Source: Lachnospiraceae bacterium (GTDB lineage: Bacteria > Bacillota > Clostridia > Lachnospirales > Lachnospiraceae). Taken from it: 15,867 nt of DNA. Where the stretch lies: positions 1 through 15,867 of the forward strand of contig VSNY01000087.1 of assembly GCA_009774535.1 (NCBI GenBank), read 5' to 3'. The position numbers and the translations under genes are program-made. Every line of letters starts with the position of its first letter. Position 1 is the stretch's first letter. Shown piece after piece: positions 1 through 6,362 of the stretch. The notes under the pieces were generated by a model that did not search any database, was not told the DNA's origin, and was given only the letters and a program-made list of their open reading frames with translations.

Positions 1-61
1 TCTGTCCCTATTTCTATATCTATTAAAAATCCGGTAATCTTTACTCTTTTTCACATCTAAA

Positions 62-103
62 AGCGAAATCTCTGGTTCAGATCCCCCATGGAACCGTTTC
101 GCT
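62..103. other. Imperfect hairpin upstream of the flippase gene
   Basis: An inverted repeat pairs AGCGAAA (62-68) with TTTCGCT (97-103) and GGTTC (74-78) with GAACC (91-95), with an internal bulge and a 12-nt loop. There is no T-run after it on the plus strand and only TTTT on the minus strand side, so it is not a convincing terminator for either direction. It lies upstream of the predicted promoter and is not part of the flippase transcript. The rest of 1-140 is A+T-rich with no gene seen. Confidence 0.4.
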
Positions 104-140
104 AAGATACCCGCAAATTAAAATAATTATAGAAAAATAG

Positions 141-169
141 TTAAAAATAAGCCAAATTTATGTTATACT
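141..169 (+). promoter_or_regulatory. Predicted promoter of the flippase/DUF58 operon
   Basis: A -35-like TTAAAA (141-146) is followed by a 17-bp spacer and TATACT (164-169), with an upstream TG making an extended -10. A second TATAAT lies at 172-177, and TATACAAT at 177-184 resembles a sigma-E -10 element but lacks a good -35. Housekeeping control is the simplest reading; sporulation control is possible because the family includes SpoVB. Confidence 0.45.
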
Positions 170-243
170 GATATAATATACAATCAGGCATCCACCGCTT
201 GCGTTTGGAACGACAATGGTGATGAATCAGGAGAAATGACCCT

Positions 244-1851
244 ATGGCTGAAAAGAAGAAGAATATACTGCTCCAGGGCGGAATCCTTGCCGGGGCAGGG
301 ATTATTACAAAAATCATTGGTTTTACATACCGTATCCCAATGGGAAATATGATGGGAGATAAAGGAAACGGTCTCTACTCTGTAGCATTTGGCATTTATG
401 GCATTGCATTGACGATATCCTCTTACAGCCTGCCGCTGGCAGTATCCAAAATGGTGTCCGCAAGAGTCGCAAAGGCGGAATACCAGAATATGCGCAGAGT
501 TCTGGTAAGCGCGCTGGTTTATGCGTTGATTGCGGGAATGATTGCGATGAATGTACTCTATTTTGGAGCGGGCATATTAGAAGGATTGTATCGCAAACCT
601 GGGTTGGCAAGGCCATTGCGGGTACTGGCGCCGACGACCTTTATCGTAGCGCTGCTTGGCGTTTTTAGGGGATATTTCCAGGGGCATGGAGATATGGTGC
701 CTACATCCGTCTCACAGATTATGGAGCAGATTGTAAATGCGGCGATTAGTGTATTTGCGACCTGGCAGTTTATGCATATGTACGGCGAGTCGGAAGATGC
801 GTCTTCTTACGCGGCGGCTGGCGGTACGCTGGGGACTCTGGCTGGAGCTGCGACAGCGCTGTTGTTTATTATGTATTTGTTCGGGATGACCAGACAGCGG
901 TATATGAATAAAGTCAACCCCGGGGAGCGGCTGGAATCTGGCAGTTCTATTTACAAGGCATTGTTTTTGACGATTATCCCTGTAATATTGAGCCAGACTA
1001 TCTATCAGATCGGATATACGATTGATGACCTGATGTTTGGAAAACTGATGGCGCTGCATAAATACGAGATTGACGTGGTAACTTCTCTGCAAGGTGTTTA
1101 TAATACTCAGTATAACCAGCTGGTGAATCTTCCGGTTGCAATTGCGACTGCAATGGCGGCGTCAACGCTGCCAAGTATTGGGCTGTCCAGAATGCAGAAT
1201 GATACGAAGGCGGTGAATCAGAAGATCACGCAGGTGATTAAGGTAAATATGGTGATTGCGTTCCCTTCAGCGATCGGTCTTTCTGTTTTGGCTGAACCAA
1301 TTATGAAGATGATGTTCCCAAGACTTGTTACTTACCAGCAGCAGGCGATTATGCTGCTGACGGTGGGTTCCAGTGCGGTAATTTTTTATGCGTTGTCTAC
1401 TTTAACAACTTCAATCCTGCAGGGGCATAATTACATGAGGCTGCCGGTGATACACTCCGCAGTCTCTTTGGGAGTTCATGTTATCCTGCTGGGAATCTTG
1501 CTGGTACTGACGGATTTGAATGTTTATGCGCTCGTAATCTGTAATGTGTTATTTCCGCTGATCGTCAGCATTTTGAACTGTATTGCTATTACACGCAAAG
1601 TTGGATATCAGTGGGAATTAGTGAATACGTTTTTGAAGCCTTTACTCGCATCTGTCGCAATGGGAATGGTGGCATATGTGATGTACCATGTGTTTTTTGA
1701 CGCGTTCAAAAATGTATATATTGTATCCTGCTTGGCAATAGGAGCGGCAATTATTGTATATGCGGTATTAATTTTACAGCTTCGATGCTTCGATGAGGAT
1801 GAACTACGGTCGATTCCGGGCGGAAGAGTGCTTGTGCGGCTGATGCGCTGA
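244..1851 (+). CDS. MATE/MOP-superfamily polysaccharide flippase (SpoVB/MurJ-like)
   Basis: A 535-aa, almost entirely hydrophobic protein with about 14 predicted membrane helices, typical in length for oligosaccharide flippases. The N-terminal signature GGILAGAGIITKIIGFTYRI (residues 12-31), the following polar NMMGDKGNGLY, and the FRGYFQGHGDMVPTSVSQI stretch (about 140-158) match the Firmicute SpoVB/YabM/MurJ-like group, which moves lipid-linked polysaccharide or peptidoglycan precursors across the membrane. The ATG is supported by AGGAG at 229-233. It is the first gene of an operon continuing 53 nt later with the DUF58 gene. Nearby spoVT recalls B. subtilis, where spoVT is followed by the flippase-like yabM. 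Which lipid-linked substrate it handles, and whether it is spore-specific, cannot be told from sequence. Confidence 0.85.
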   Translation: MAEKKKNILLQGGILAGAGIITKIIGFTYRIPMGNMMGDKGNGLYSVAFGIYGIALTISSYSLPLAVSKMVSARVAKAEYQNMRRVLVSALVYALIAGMIAMNVLYFGAGILEGLYRKPGLARPLRVLAPTTFIVALLGVFRGYFQGHGDMVPTSVSQIMEQIVNAAISVFATWQFMHMYGESEDASSYAAAGGTLGTLAGAATALLFIMYLFGMTRQRYMNKVNPGERLESGSSIYKALFLTIIPVILSQTIYQIGYTIDDLMFGKLMALHKYEIDVVTSLQGVYNTQYNQLVNLPVAIATAMAASTLPSIGLSRMQNDTKAVNQKITQVIKVNMVIAFPSAIGLSVLAEPIMKMMFPRLVTYQQQAIMLLTVGSSAVIFYALSTLTTSILQGHNYMRLPVIHSAVSLGVHVILLGILLVLTDLNVYALVICNVLFPLIVSILNCIAITRKVGYQWELVNTFLKPLLASVAMGMVAYVMYHVFFDAFKNVYIVSCLAIGAAIIVYAVLILQLRCFDEDELRSIPGGRVLVRLMR

Positions 1852-1904
1852 CAGGTATCTGATGCAGACTAAAATCATTTGTTTTATAAAACTAAGGAAA
1901 TTAT

Positions 1905-3029
1905 ATGGAAATTATATATATTGTTATTGGAGCGGCATGTATCTTTCTGCTGCAGCGTCTGCTGTATCAAAAGTATTGGAATAAGCGGCTGTCCGTTTCT
2001 GTGCGGTTTTCACAGCATGCGATTACCGAACAGGAAGAAGGCGAGCTGCTGGAAACGATCTGTAATGAAAAATGGCTGCCGTTGCCGATGCTGCGGGTAA
2101 AATTTGAAGCTGACAGGCATTTGGATTTTCAGCAGGAAGGAAATCTGTCTGTAACAGATCGCTGTTATAAAAATGATATCTTTACGGCAATGATGTGGCA
2201 GAAAATTACAAGAAGATTAAAGTTCATTGGAAGACGGCGCGGATTTTATACAATTCACCAGCTTGCAGTTGATTCTACGGATTTATTTATGGAAAAGCAC
2301 CTGGGGATGGATTGTATCTGTGACACGTGGCTCTATGTCTATCCAGGTCAGGCGGATGCCAGACGGCTGCTGATTCCTTTTCGGAAAATGATGGGCGATA
2401 TTCTGACCAGAACGTATACTTATGAAGATCCGTTTGAGTTTCAAGGGATACGGCCGTATCAGCCGTTTGACAGCATGCGGGATGTCAACTGGAAAGCGTC
2501 TGCCCGTACCGGGGAACTGCGTACAAATGTGCATGGCCATACGGTCAGACAGGAAGTATGTCTGCTTCTGAACCTAAAGCCAGATTCAATTATGGAGTAC
2601 CGCCAGCTTCAGGAAGAAAGCATCCGGATTGTAAACAGTCTTGCCGGGATGTTTCTGGCGCAGGGTATTCCGGCAGGAATCTGCAGCAATGCCAAAGATC
2701 TGCTCAGTCAGAAAGAGCTGGTGCTGCTTTCAGGCGGGGACAGGCAGCATCTGAACCGGATACGGGAACATCTGGCCCGGCTGGATCTGTCTTTGGATAT
2801 GGAGGATTTTGGATATTTTTTCAAAAATGTTCAAATCAGGCAGCAGGAGCAGACGTTGTATGTATTGGTATCTGCTTCACAAAGAGATGAGGTACGACAG
2901 TTGTTTGCGGCGTTAGCGGAGCAATCGCCGGGCAGTCAGTGGATTTTGCCGCTGCATCCATGGATGGAACAGAAAATACAGGCTGTGAACATTGTACGAT
3001 GGGAGGTGGAACAGAATGCGTCGGGGTGA
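1905..3029 (+). CDS. DUF58 domain-containing protein
   Basis: A 374-aa protein with one N-terminal membrane helix (about residues 3-20), a beta-rich region, and the DUF58 signature GIRPYQPFDSMRDVNWKASA (181-200) followed by RTGEL. This is the strongly conserved (R)xYxPGDxxRxINWKASAR motif, here with F in place of the usual G. DUF58 proteins have a VWA-like fold after the motif and usually sit beside a MoxR ATPase and a transglutaminase/DUF4129 membrane protein; their function is not established. The start has AAGGAA a few bases upstream. Its end overlaps the next gene by 14 nt, indicating translational coupling. Neither MoxR nor a transglutaminase-core gene is present nearby. Confidence 0.85.
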   Translation: MEIIYIVIGAACIFLLQRLLYQKYWNKRLSVSVRFSQHAITEQEEGELLETICNEKWLPLPMLRVKFEADRHLDFQQEGNLSVTDRCYKNDIFTAMMWQKITRRLKFIGRRRGFYTIHQLAVDSTDLFMEKHLGMDCICDTWLYVYPGQADARRLLIPFRKMMGDILTRTYTYEDPFEFQGIRPYQPFDSMRDVNWKASARTGELRTNVHGHTVRQEVCLLLNLKPDSIMEYRQLQEESIRIVNSLAGMFLAQGIPAGICSNAKDLLSQKELVLLSGGDRQHLNRIREHLARLDLSLDMEDFGYFFKNVQIRQQEQTLYVLVSASQRDEVRQLFAALAEQSPGSQWILPLHPWMEQKIQAVNIVRWEVEQNASG

Positions 3030-3720
3030 GATTTGCAGGGATCTTCTGGTGCTTTTCATGAAGGGGCTGATGTATCACGGCACGGTCTGTATGTTGTACA
3101 ATGCTGCATCGGTGAAACCGCTGCGGATGGATCTGAACCTGTTGATTTTGTATGTTCCTTTGCTTTTATTTGCTGTCATCCGCAGAAAGTGCGGGAATTT
3201 CTTTTTGTTTTTACTGTTTCATATACTGATAAGCGGAATTTTTATGTTACTGTTTCCGGGGCTGGAGCAGCGGATTGTGCTTGGCGGATGTGTATGCGTT
3301 ATGGCTGTTTTGTCGCTTCGTGTCAGAATCATAACAGGAGACGGGCAGGAAACGCGCCCGCCGCTTTCTTCTGTTGCCCTCTTTATCGTGATTTCTCTGG
3401 CTGCCTGGCAGTCCGCACGTGTGCAGGTGATGCGGATCTGCGGTTACGAAGCGTTTTTGTTTTTAATATCTTTTGTAATACACCGCAATCTTACGAATTT
3501 ATCCGAATTTTTAAATGAAAATGAAACAATGGATAACTTTCCGAAAGAACAGATGAAGGCTATAAATCATTTGCTGCTCGGGATTTTTGTATTATGCTTT
3601 ATGGCTGGCATGTTGTTTTTGAAGGGACCGTCCGGATATTTGCTTTCGCCAATTGGGGTTATTTGCCGCGAGCTGCTGCGCATTGTTGTAAAAAATACTC
3701 GCATGGATCTTTCAAAATAA
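3016..3720 (+). CDS. Multi-pass membrane protein, probable N-terminal half of a DUF4129-type protein
   Basis: A 234-aa protein with about five or six hydrophobic segments (roughly residues 40-55, 62-80, 85-97, 112-130, 142-158 and 185-205). The ATG at 3016 is preferred over an in-frame ATG at 2992 because GGGAGGTGG lies at 3001-3009; this start overlaps the DUF58 stop by 14 nt. No enzymatic motif is visible. In DUF58 operons the partner is usually a single protein with several membrane helices, a polar acidic/glutamine-rich linker, another helix and a C-terminal DUF4129 domain. This gene has the first part and the next ORF, in the +1 frame, has the rest. The stop comes directly after an AAAA run (3714-3717), so it may be truncated by a one-base indel. 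Confidence 0.65.
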   Translation: MRRGEICRDLLVLFMKGLMYHGTVCMLYNAASVKPLRMDLNLLILYVPLLLFAVIRRKCGNFFLFLLFHILISGIFMLLFPGLEQRIVLGGCVCVMAVLSLRVRIITGDGQETRPPLSSVALFIVISLAAWQSARVQVMRICGYEAFLFLISFVIHRNLTNLSEFLNENETMDNFPKEQMKAINHLLLGIFVLCFMAGMLFLKGPSGYLLSPIGVICRELLRIVVKNTRMDLSK

Positions 3721-3739
3721 TACGCAGCAGCCGGAATCT

Positions 3740-4255
3740 ATGGGGCAGGGGGCAGCGCAGGAAGCCATACCTGCAATGGAAGCTGGTGAGGCGTCTTCGC
3801 TGGCTCTGCTGTTAGAAAAACTGATCATTGCCGGGACTGGTATCGTATTAGCAGCTGCAGCGGTTTATTTTGCGGCACGTTTTCTTTATCGGATGTATCA
3901 GCGGTTTTATGAACAGCATAAAGAGCCGGATGATGAAAGTGAATTTATCTGGAAAAATACAGATCTTAGAGAAAAGACTGCCAGGAAACCAAACAAACAA
4001 CTGCTGTTTCCATTTGGAAATCCAAGTCAGAAAATCAGGCGTATGTACAAAAAAAGTATCGTGGATCGGTTTCACGCAAGGGAAAATATTCCTGCCGAGA
4101 TGACGCCGATGGAACTGGAATTTCAAGAGTCTGTATGTTCTGACAGTGAAAAATTAAATAAAGTATTATTATATGAAAAAGCCCGCTACAGCCAGCATCC
4201 TTGCGATAAAAAGGAAGTGGAACAAATGAAACAATATATCAAAAGCGGACATTAA
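3740..4255 (+). CDS. TM + DUF4129-like C-terminal protein (probable continuation of the preceding gene)
   Basis: A 171-aa ORF: polar linker (1-18), one membrane helix (about 26-50), basic/acidic juxtamembrane region, then a C-terminal domain with KIRRMYKKS, MTPMELEFQ and KVLLYEKARYS. The last three are the hallmarks of DUF4129, the C-terminal module of TgpA-like and related membrane proteins; its function is unknown. No ribosome-binding site precedes ATG 3740. The frame stays open upstream to a stop at 3689, and deleting one A from 3714-3717 would join the preceding ORF in frame (reading MDLS then NNTQQPES), giving a protein of about 410 residues. I read this as the second half of a split gene, or one needing frameshifting, rather than an independent start. 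Confidence 0.65.
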   Translation: MGQGAAQEAIPAMEAGEASSLALLLEKLIIAGTGIVLAAAAVYFAARFLYRMYQRFYEQHKEPDDESEFIWKNTDLREKTARKPNKQLLFPFGNPSQKIRRMYKKSIVDRFHARENIPAEMTPMELEFQESVCSDSEKLNKVLLYEKARYSQHPCDKKEVEQMKQYIKSGH

Positions 4256-4284
4256 ACGATGGAATCAAACAAAAATTGCCCGAT

Positions 4285-4313
4285 GTATAAAACTCCACAA
4301 TTTACAAATACTA
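4285..4313 (+). promoter_or_regulatory. Candidate sigma-G-type promoter of spoVT
   Basis: GTATA (4285-4289) is separated by 17 bp from AATACTA (4307-4313). The known sigma-G consensus is about GHATR, 17-18 bp, CATWHTA, so the -35 matches fully and the -10 at six of seven positions. In B. subtilis spoVT is transcribed by sigma-G in the forespore, which makes this match meaningful. It is a visual match, not a scored search. Confidence 0.5.
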
Positions 4314-4355
4314 CAACAGCATCAAGTAAAATCTGTAAATGGAGGAATTATTCAT

Positions 4356-4904
4356 ATGAAAGCTACAGGTATAGTCAGACGGATAGATGATTTGGGGAGA
4401 GTCGTCATCCCCAAAGAAATCAGAAGGACTTTGCGCATACGTGAAGGCGATCCACTGGAAATATTCACGGACCGTGAAGGAGAGATTATCCTTAAGAAGT
4501 ACTCCCCGATTGGCGAATTAAGCGAATTTGCCGGACAATATGCCGAATCACTGGCGCAGACGACAGGCATGCTCGTATGCATTACGGACCGGGATCATGT
4601 GATTGCGGCATCCGGCAACGGCAAGAAAGACTTTGAGGGCAAACCGATCAGCCATCAGCTGGAATGCGTGATTGAAGACCGCAACAGTATGGTTGCCAGT
4701 AAAGAAGAAAGTGAGTTTGTGAAAGTAACTTTGGATGACAATGGAGACTATGCGTCCCAGGCGATCAGTACCATTATCTGTGAAGGAGACGCGATTGGAT
4801 CTGTAGTTCTCTATAACAAAGATGAAAAGACGAAAATGGGAGAGACCGAAAGCAAACTCGCAATGACAGCAGCAGGATTTCTGGGAAGGCAGATGGAGCA
4901 ATAG
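4356..4904 (+). CDS. spoVT: Stage V sporulation protein T (AbrB-type transcription regulator)
   Basis: A 182-aa protein, close to the 178 residues of B. subtilis SpoVT. Residues 1-50 form the AbrB/MazE swapped-hairpin DNA-binding domain, with ATGIVRRIDDLGRVVIPKEI and RTLRIREGDPLEIF clearly recognisable. Residues about 55-180 form the GAF-like ligand/dimerisation domain that distinguishes SpoVT from AbrB. SpoVT is a forespore regulator that tunes sigma-G-dependent genes and spore coat/germination properties. The ATG is set by GGAGGA at 4341-4346. A sigma-G-like promoter lies 40-70 nt upstream, in the only gap (100 nt) between this gene and the upstream operon. The gene ends just before a very long hairpin. 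Its presence is the strongest evidence that the host forms endospores. Confidence 0.95.
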   Translation: MKATGIVRRIDDLGRVVIPKEIRRTLRIREGDPLEIFTDREGEIILKKYSPIGELSEFAGQYAESLAQTTGMLVCITDRDHVIAASGNGKKDFEGKPISHQLECVIEDRNSMVASKEESEFVKVTLDDNGDYASQAISTIICEGDAIGSVVLYNKDEKTKMGETESKLAMTAAGFLGRQMEQ

Positions 4905-4911
4905 ACTTTTC

Positions 4912-4976
4912 ACAGCCACATCGTAACGGGCGCTGCCGGAAAGTGGTTCTGGCAGCGCCCGTTACGATGTGGCTGT
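4912..4976. terminator. Very long perfect hairpin between convergent genes
   Basis: The left arm 4912-4937 and right arm 4951-4976 are perfectly complementary over 26 bp. GGAA/TTCT (4938-4941/4947-4950) extends the stem to 30 pairs with one G-U and a 5-nt loop. It starts 7 nt after the spoVT stop and faces the convergent lipoprotein gene, so a bidirectional terminator or mRNA 3'-end block is the likely role. Neither side has a proper U-tract, and the stem is far longer than a normal intrinsic terminator. It could instead be a dispersed palindromic element. Confidence 0.6.
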
Positions 4977-5050
4977 TTCAGTGGATGTTCCGTTTGAGCC
5001 GGCAGTTTGTAACACGGACAGCGTTTTGCAGCGTGCTGCCCGGTAGTTTT

Positions 5051-6118
5051 TTAGTCAGAGTCGTGTTCTGTCTCTACTTCTGTAATTTGTGCATGTTCTA
5101 CGAGAAAATTGAGAGCTTTGTCTTCCAAAATCTGTCTGCGGACTTCTTCTTCTCCGTAAGTTTTCATAAATTCTTCCCTGGATTCCGATTCTGTCTGGTC
5201 CATATAATAAAGAACGCCTTCCTCAAAATCTTCATCCGTTAAAGAAAGATCCTCGTTTTTAATGATTGCGTTTATGATCAGGGTGCGGTATAAGGTTGAC
5301 TGGATTTCTTCTTCTACGTCTTCATCTGTCATATCCAGGAACTCATAGACGTCGTCGAGATCTTCCAGGCCGAACAGATCCAGGTAGCTTAAATAGGCGT
5401 TGTTTACTTTATCTTTTGCAGCATCGTAATCCTTTGTTGTATATTGGATGATACTGGAAGCGTCAATCACCTGCTGAAGCAGCTCTTCCTGCAGCTCTTC
5501 ACGGCTTTCTGCGGCATAGGATTCCGTGACAGACTCCCGGACGGCGGATACAAATTCTTCATAAGTCGAATAGTTTGTATTCGCGGCAATAAACTCATCC
5601 GTAGGTTCCGGTATCAGCTCTTCCTGAATATCGATGACTTCGATATCAAACGCAACCGTCTTTCCTGCCCATTCCACATCGGTGAAATCGTCTTCATAGT
5701 TCAGCTCAAAAGTCAGATGGTCGCCAATGGAAACGTCCGTTAGTTTTTCATCCAACTCTTTTCCAAATTCTTCTCCGCCAAGGACTACATCATACTGATT
5801 TTCTTCAAAAACAACAGAACCGTTGATGGACGCTTTAAAATTTGTCTGCACATAGTCGCCGGATTTGGAAGGGCGGCTGACCGAATTATATTCCGCAAAT
5901 TCCTGAAGCGCTTCATGAGTCCTGGTTTCTATTTCTTTTTCTGTTATAATATAATTTTTCTTCTCCGCTTTTAATCCGGTATAGTCAGCCAAAGAAAGCT
6001 GATCATCCGTATAAACAGCATGTTCGATCGGTTCATTGCCGGTTTTGATGGGAGATTTGCTGCCGCAGGCCGTAAGCATACATGCGGAGAGCAATAAGAT
6101 CGCTAATTTCTTTTTCAA
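5051..6118 (-). CDS. Trigger-factor-like peptidyl-prolyl isomerase lipoprotein
   Basis: A 355-aa protein starting with TTG at 6118; AGGAGG (plus positions 6126-6131) lies 7 nt upstream, and starting here exposes a lipoprotein signal: KKK, a hydrophobic core and lipobox LTAC with Cys18. After it come a helical segment, an FKBP-like domain (about 85-180; KSGDYVQTNF, VVLGGEEFGKELDEKL, VAFDIEVIDIQEE) and an acidic helical domain resembling the trigger-factor C-terminal chaperone arms, ending in NFLVEHAQITE. Cytosolic trigger factor has an N-terminal ribosome-binding domain; here a membrane anchor replaces it. The likely role is folding of exported proteins on the outer membrane face, analogous to PrsA but of a different family. 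Several FKBP active-site aromatics appear missing, so isomerase activity is uncertain. Confidence 0.8.
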   Translation of the reverse strand: MKKKLAILLLSACMLTACGSKSPIKTGNEPIEHAVYTDDQLSLADYTGLKAEKKNYIITEKEIETRTHEALQEFAEYNSVSRPSKSGDYVQTNFKASINGSVVFEENQYDVVLGGEEFGKELDEKLTDVSIGDHLTFELNYEDDFTDVEWAGKTVAFDIEVIDIQEELIPEPTDEFIAANTNYSTYEEFVSAVRESVTESYAAESREELQEELLQQVIDASSIIQYTTKDYDAAKDKVNNAYLSYLDLFGLEDLDDVYEFLDMTDEDVEEEIQSTLYRTLIINAIIKNEDLSLTDEDFEEGVLYYMDQTESESREEFMKTYGEEEVRRQILEDKALNFLVEHAQITEVETEHDSD

Positions 6119-6179
6119 AATATTTCCTCCTGTGAAATGGTATTTGGTAATGAAACGGTTACGGTCAAACTGCAACACG

Positions 6180-6185
6180 ATTATA
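6180..6185 (-). promoter_or_regulatory. Extended -10 element for the lipoprotein gene
   Basis: Read on the minus strand, a perfect TATAAT (plus 6180-6185) is preceded by TGT, giving an extended -10. No strong -35 is visible at 16-18 bp, which is usual for extended -10 promoters. It lies about 60 nt upstream of the TTG start. Confidence 0.5.
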
Positions 6186-6255
6186 ACATATCCTAACAGC
6201 AAATTGTGACTAAAATCTGAACAAATGCAAATGTTATTTATGATACATTGTACTA

Positions 6256-6284
6256 TTGAGAAATGCATGCATAATGTGTAAAAT
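6256..6284 (+). promoter_or_regulatory. Predicted sigma-A promoter of the PBP gene
   Basis: TTGAGA (6256-6261), a 17-bp spacer and TAAAAT (6279-6284) form a good vegetative promoter with a leader of about 70 nt. It is arranged back to back with the lipoprotein promoter in the 244-nt divergent intergenic region, where I see no other gene. Confidence 0.6.
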
Positions 6285-6362
6285 AGTTGTGATGCTTTCG
6301 CTTTGTGACAGCTGACGCCTGGCCGGAAGCAGGATCAATGAGAAAAATGAGGATACGGCAAT

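Noticed and set aside
62..103. Hairpin as an intrinsic terminator
   Set aside because: There is no T-run on the plus strand, only TTTT on the minus strand, and no minus-strand gene to its right that would need it.
5000..5050. Possible terminator of the lipoprotein gene (GGGCAGC...GCTGTCC)
   Set aside because: The arms are short, need a G-U pair and have no T-tract in the reading direction.
4943..5242. 99-aa plus-strand ORF after spoVT
   Set aside because: It starts in the loop and right arm of the long hairpin and lies antisense to the lipoprotein gene, with no ribosome-binding site.
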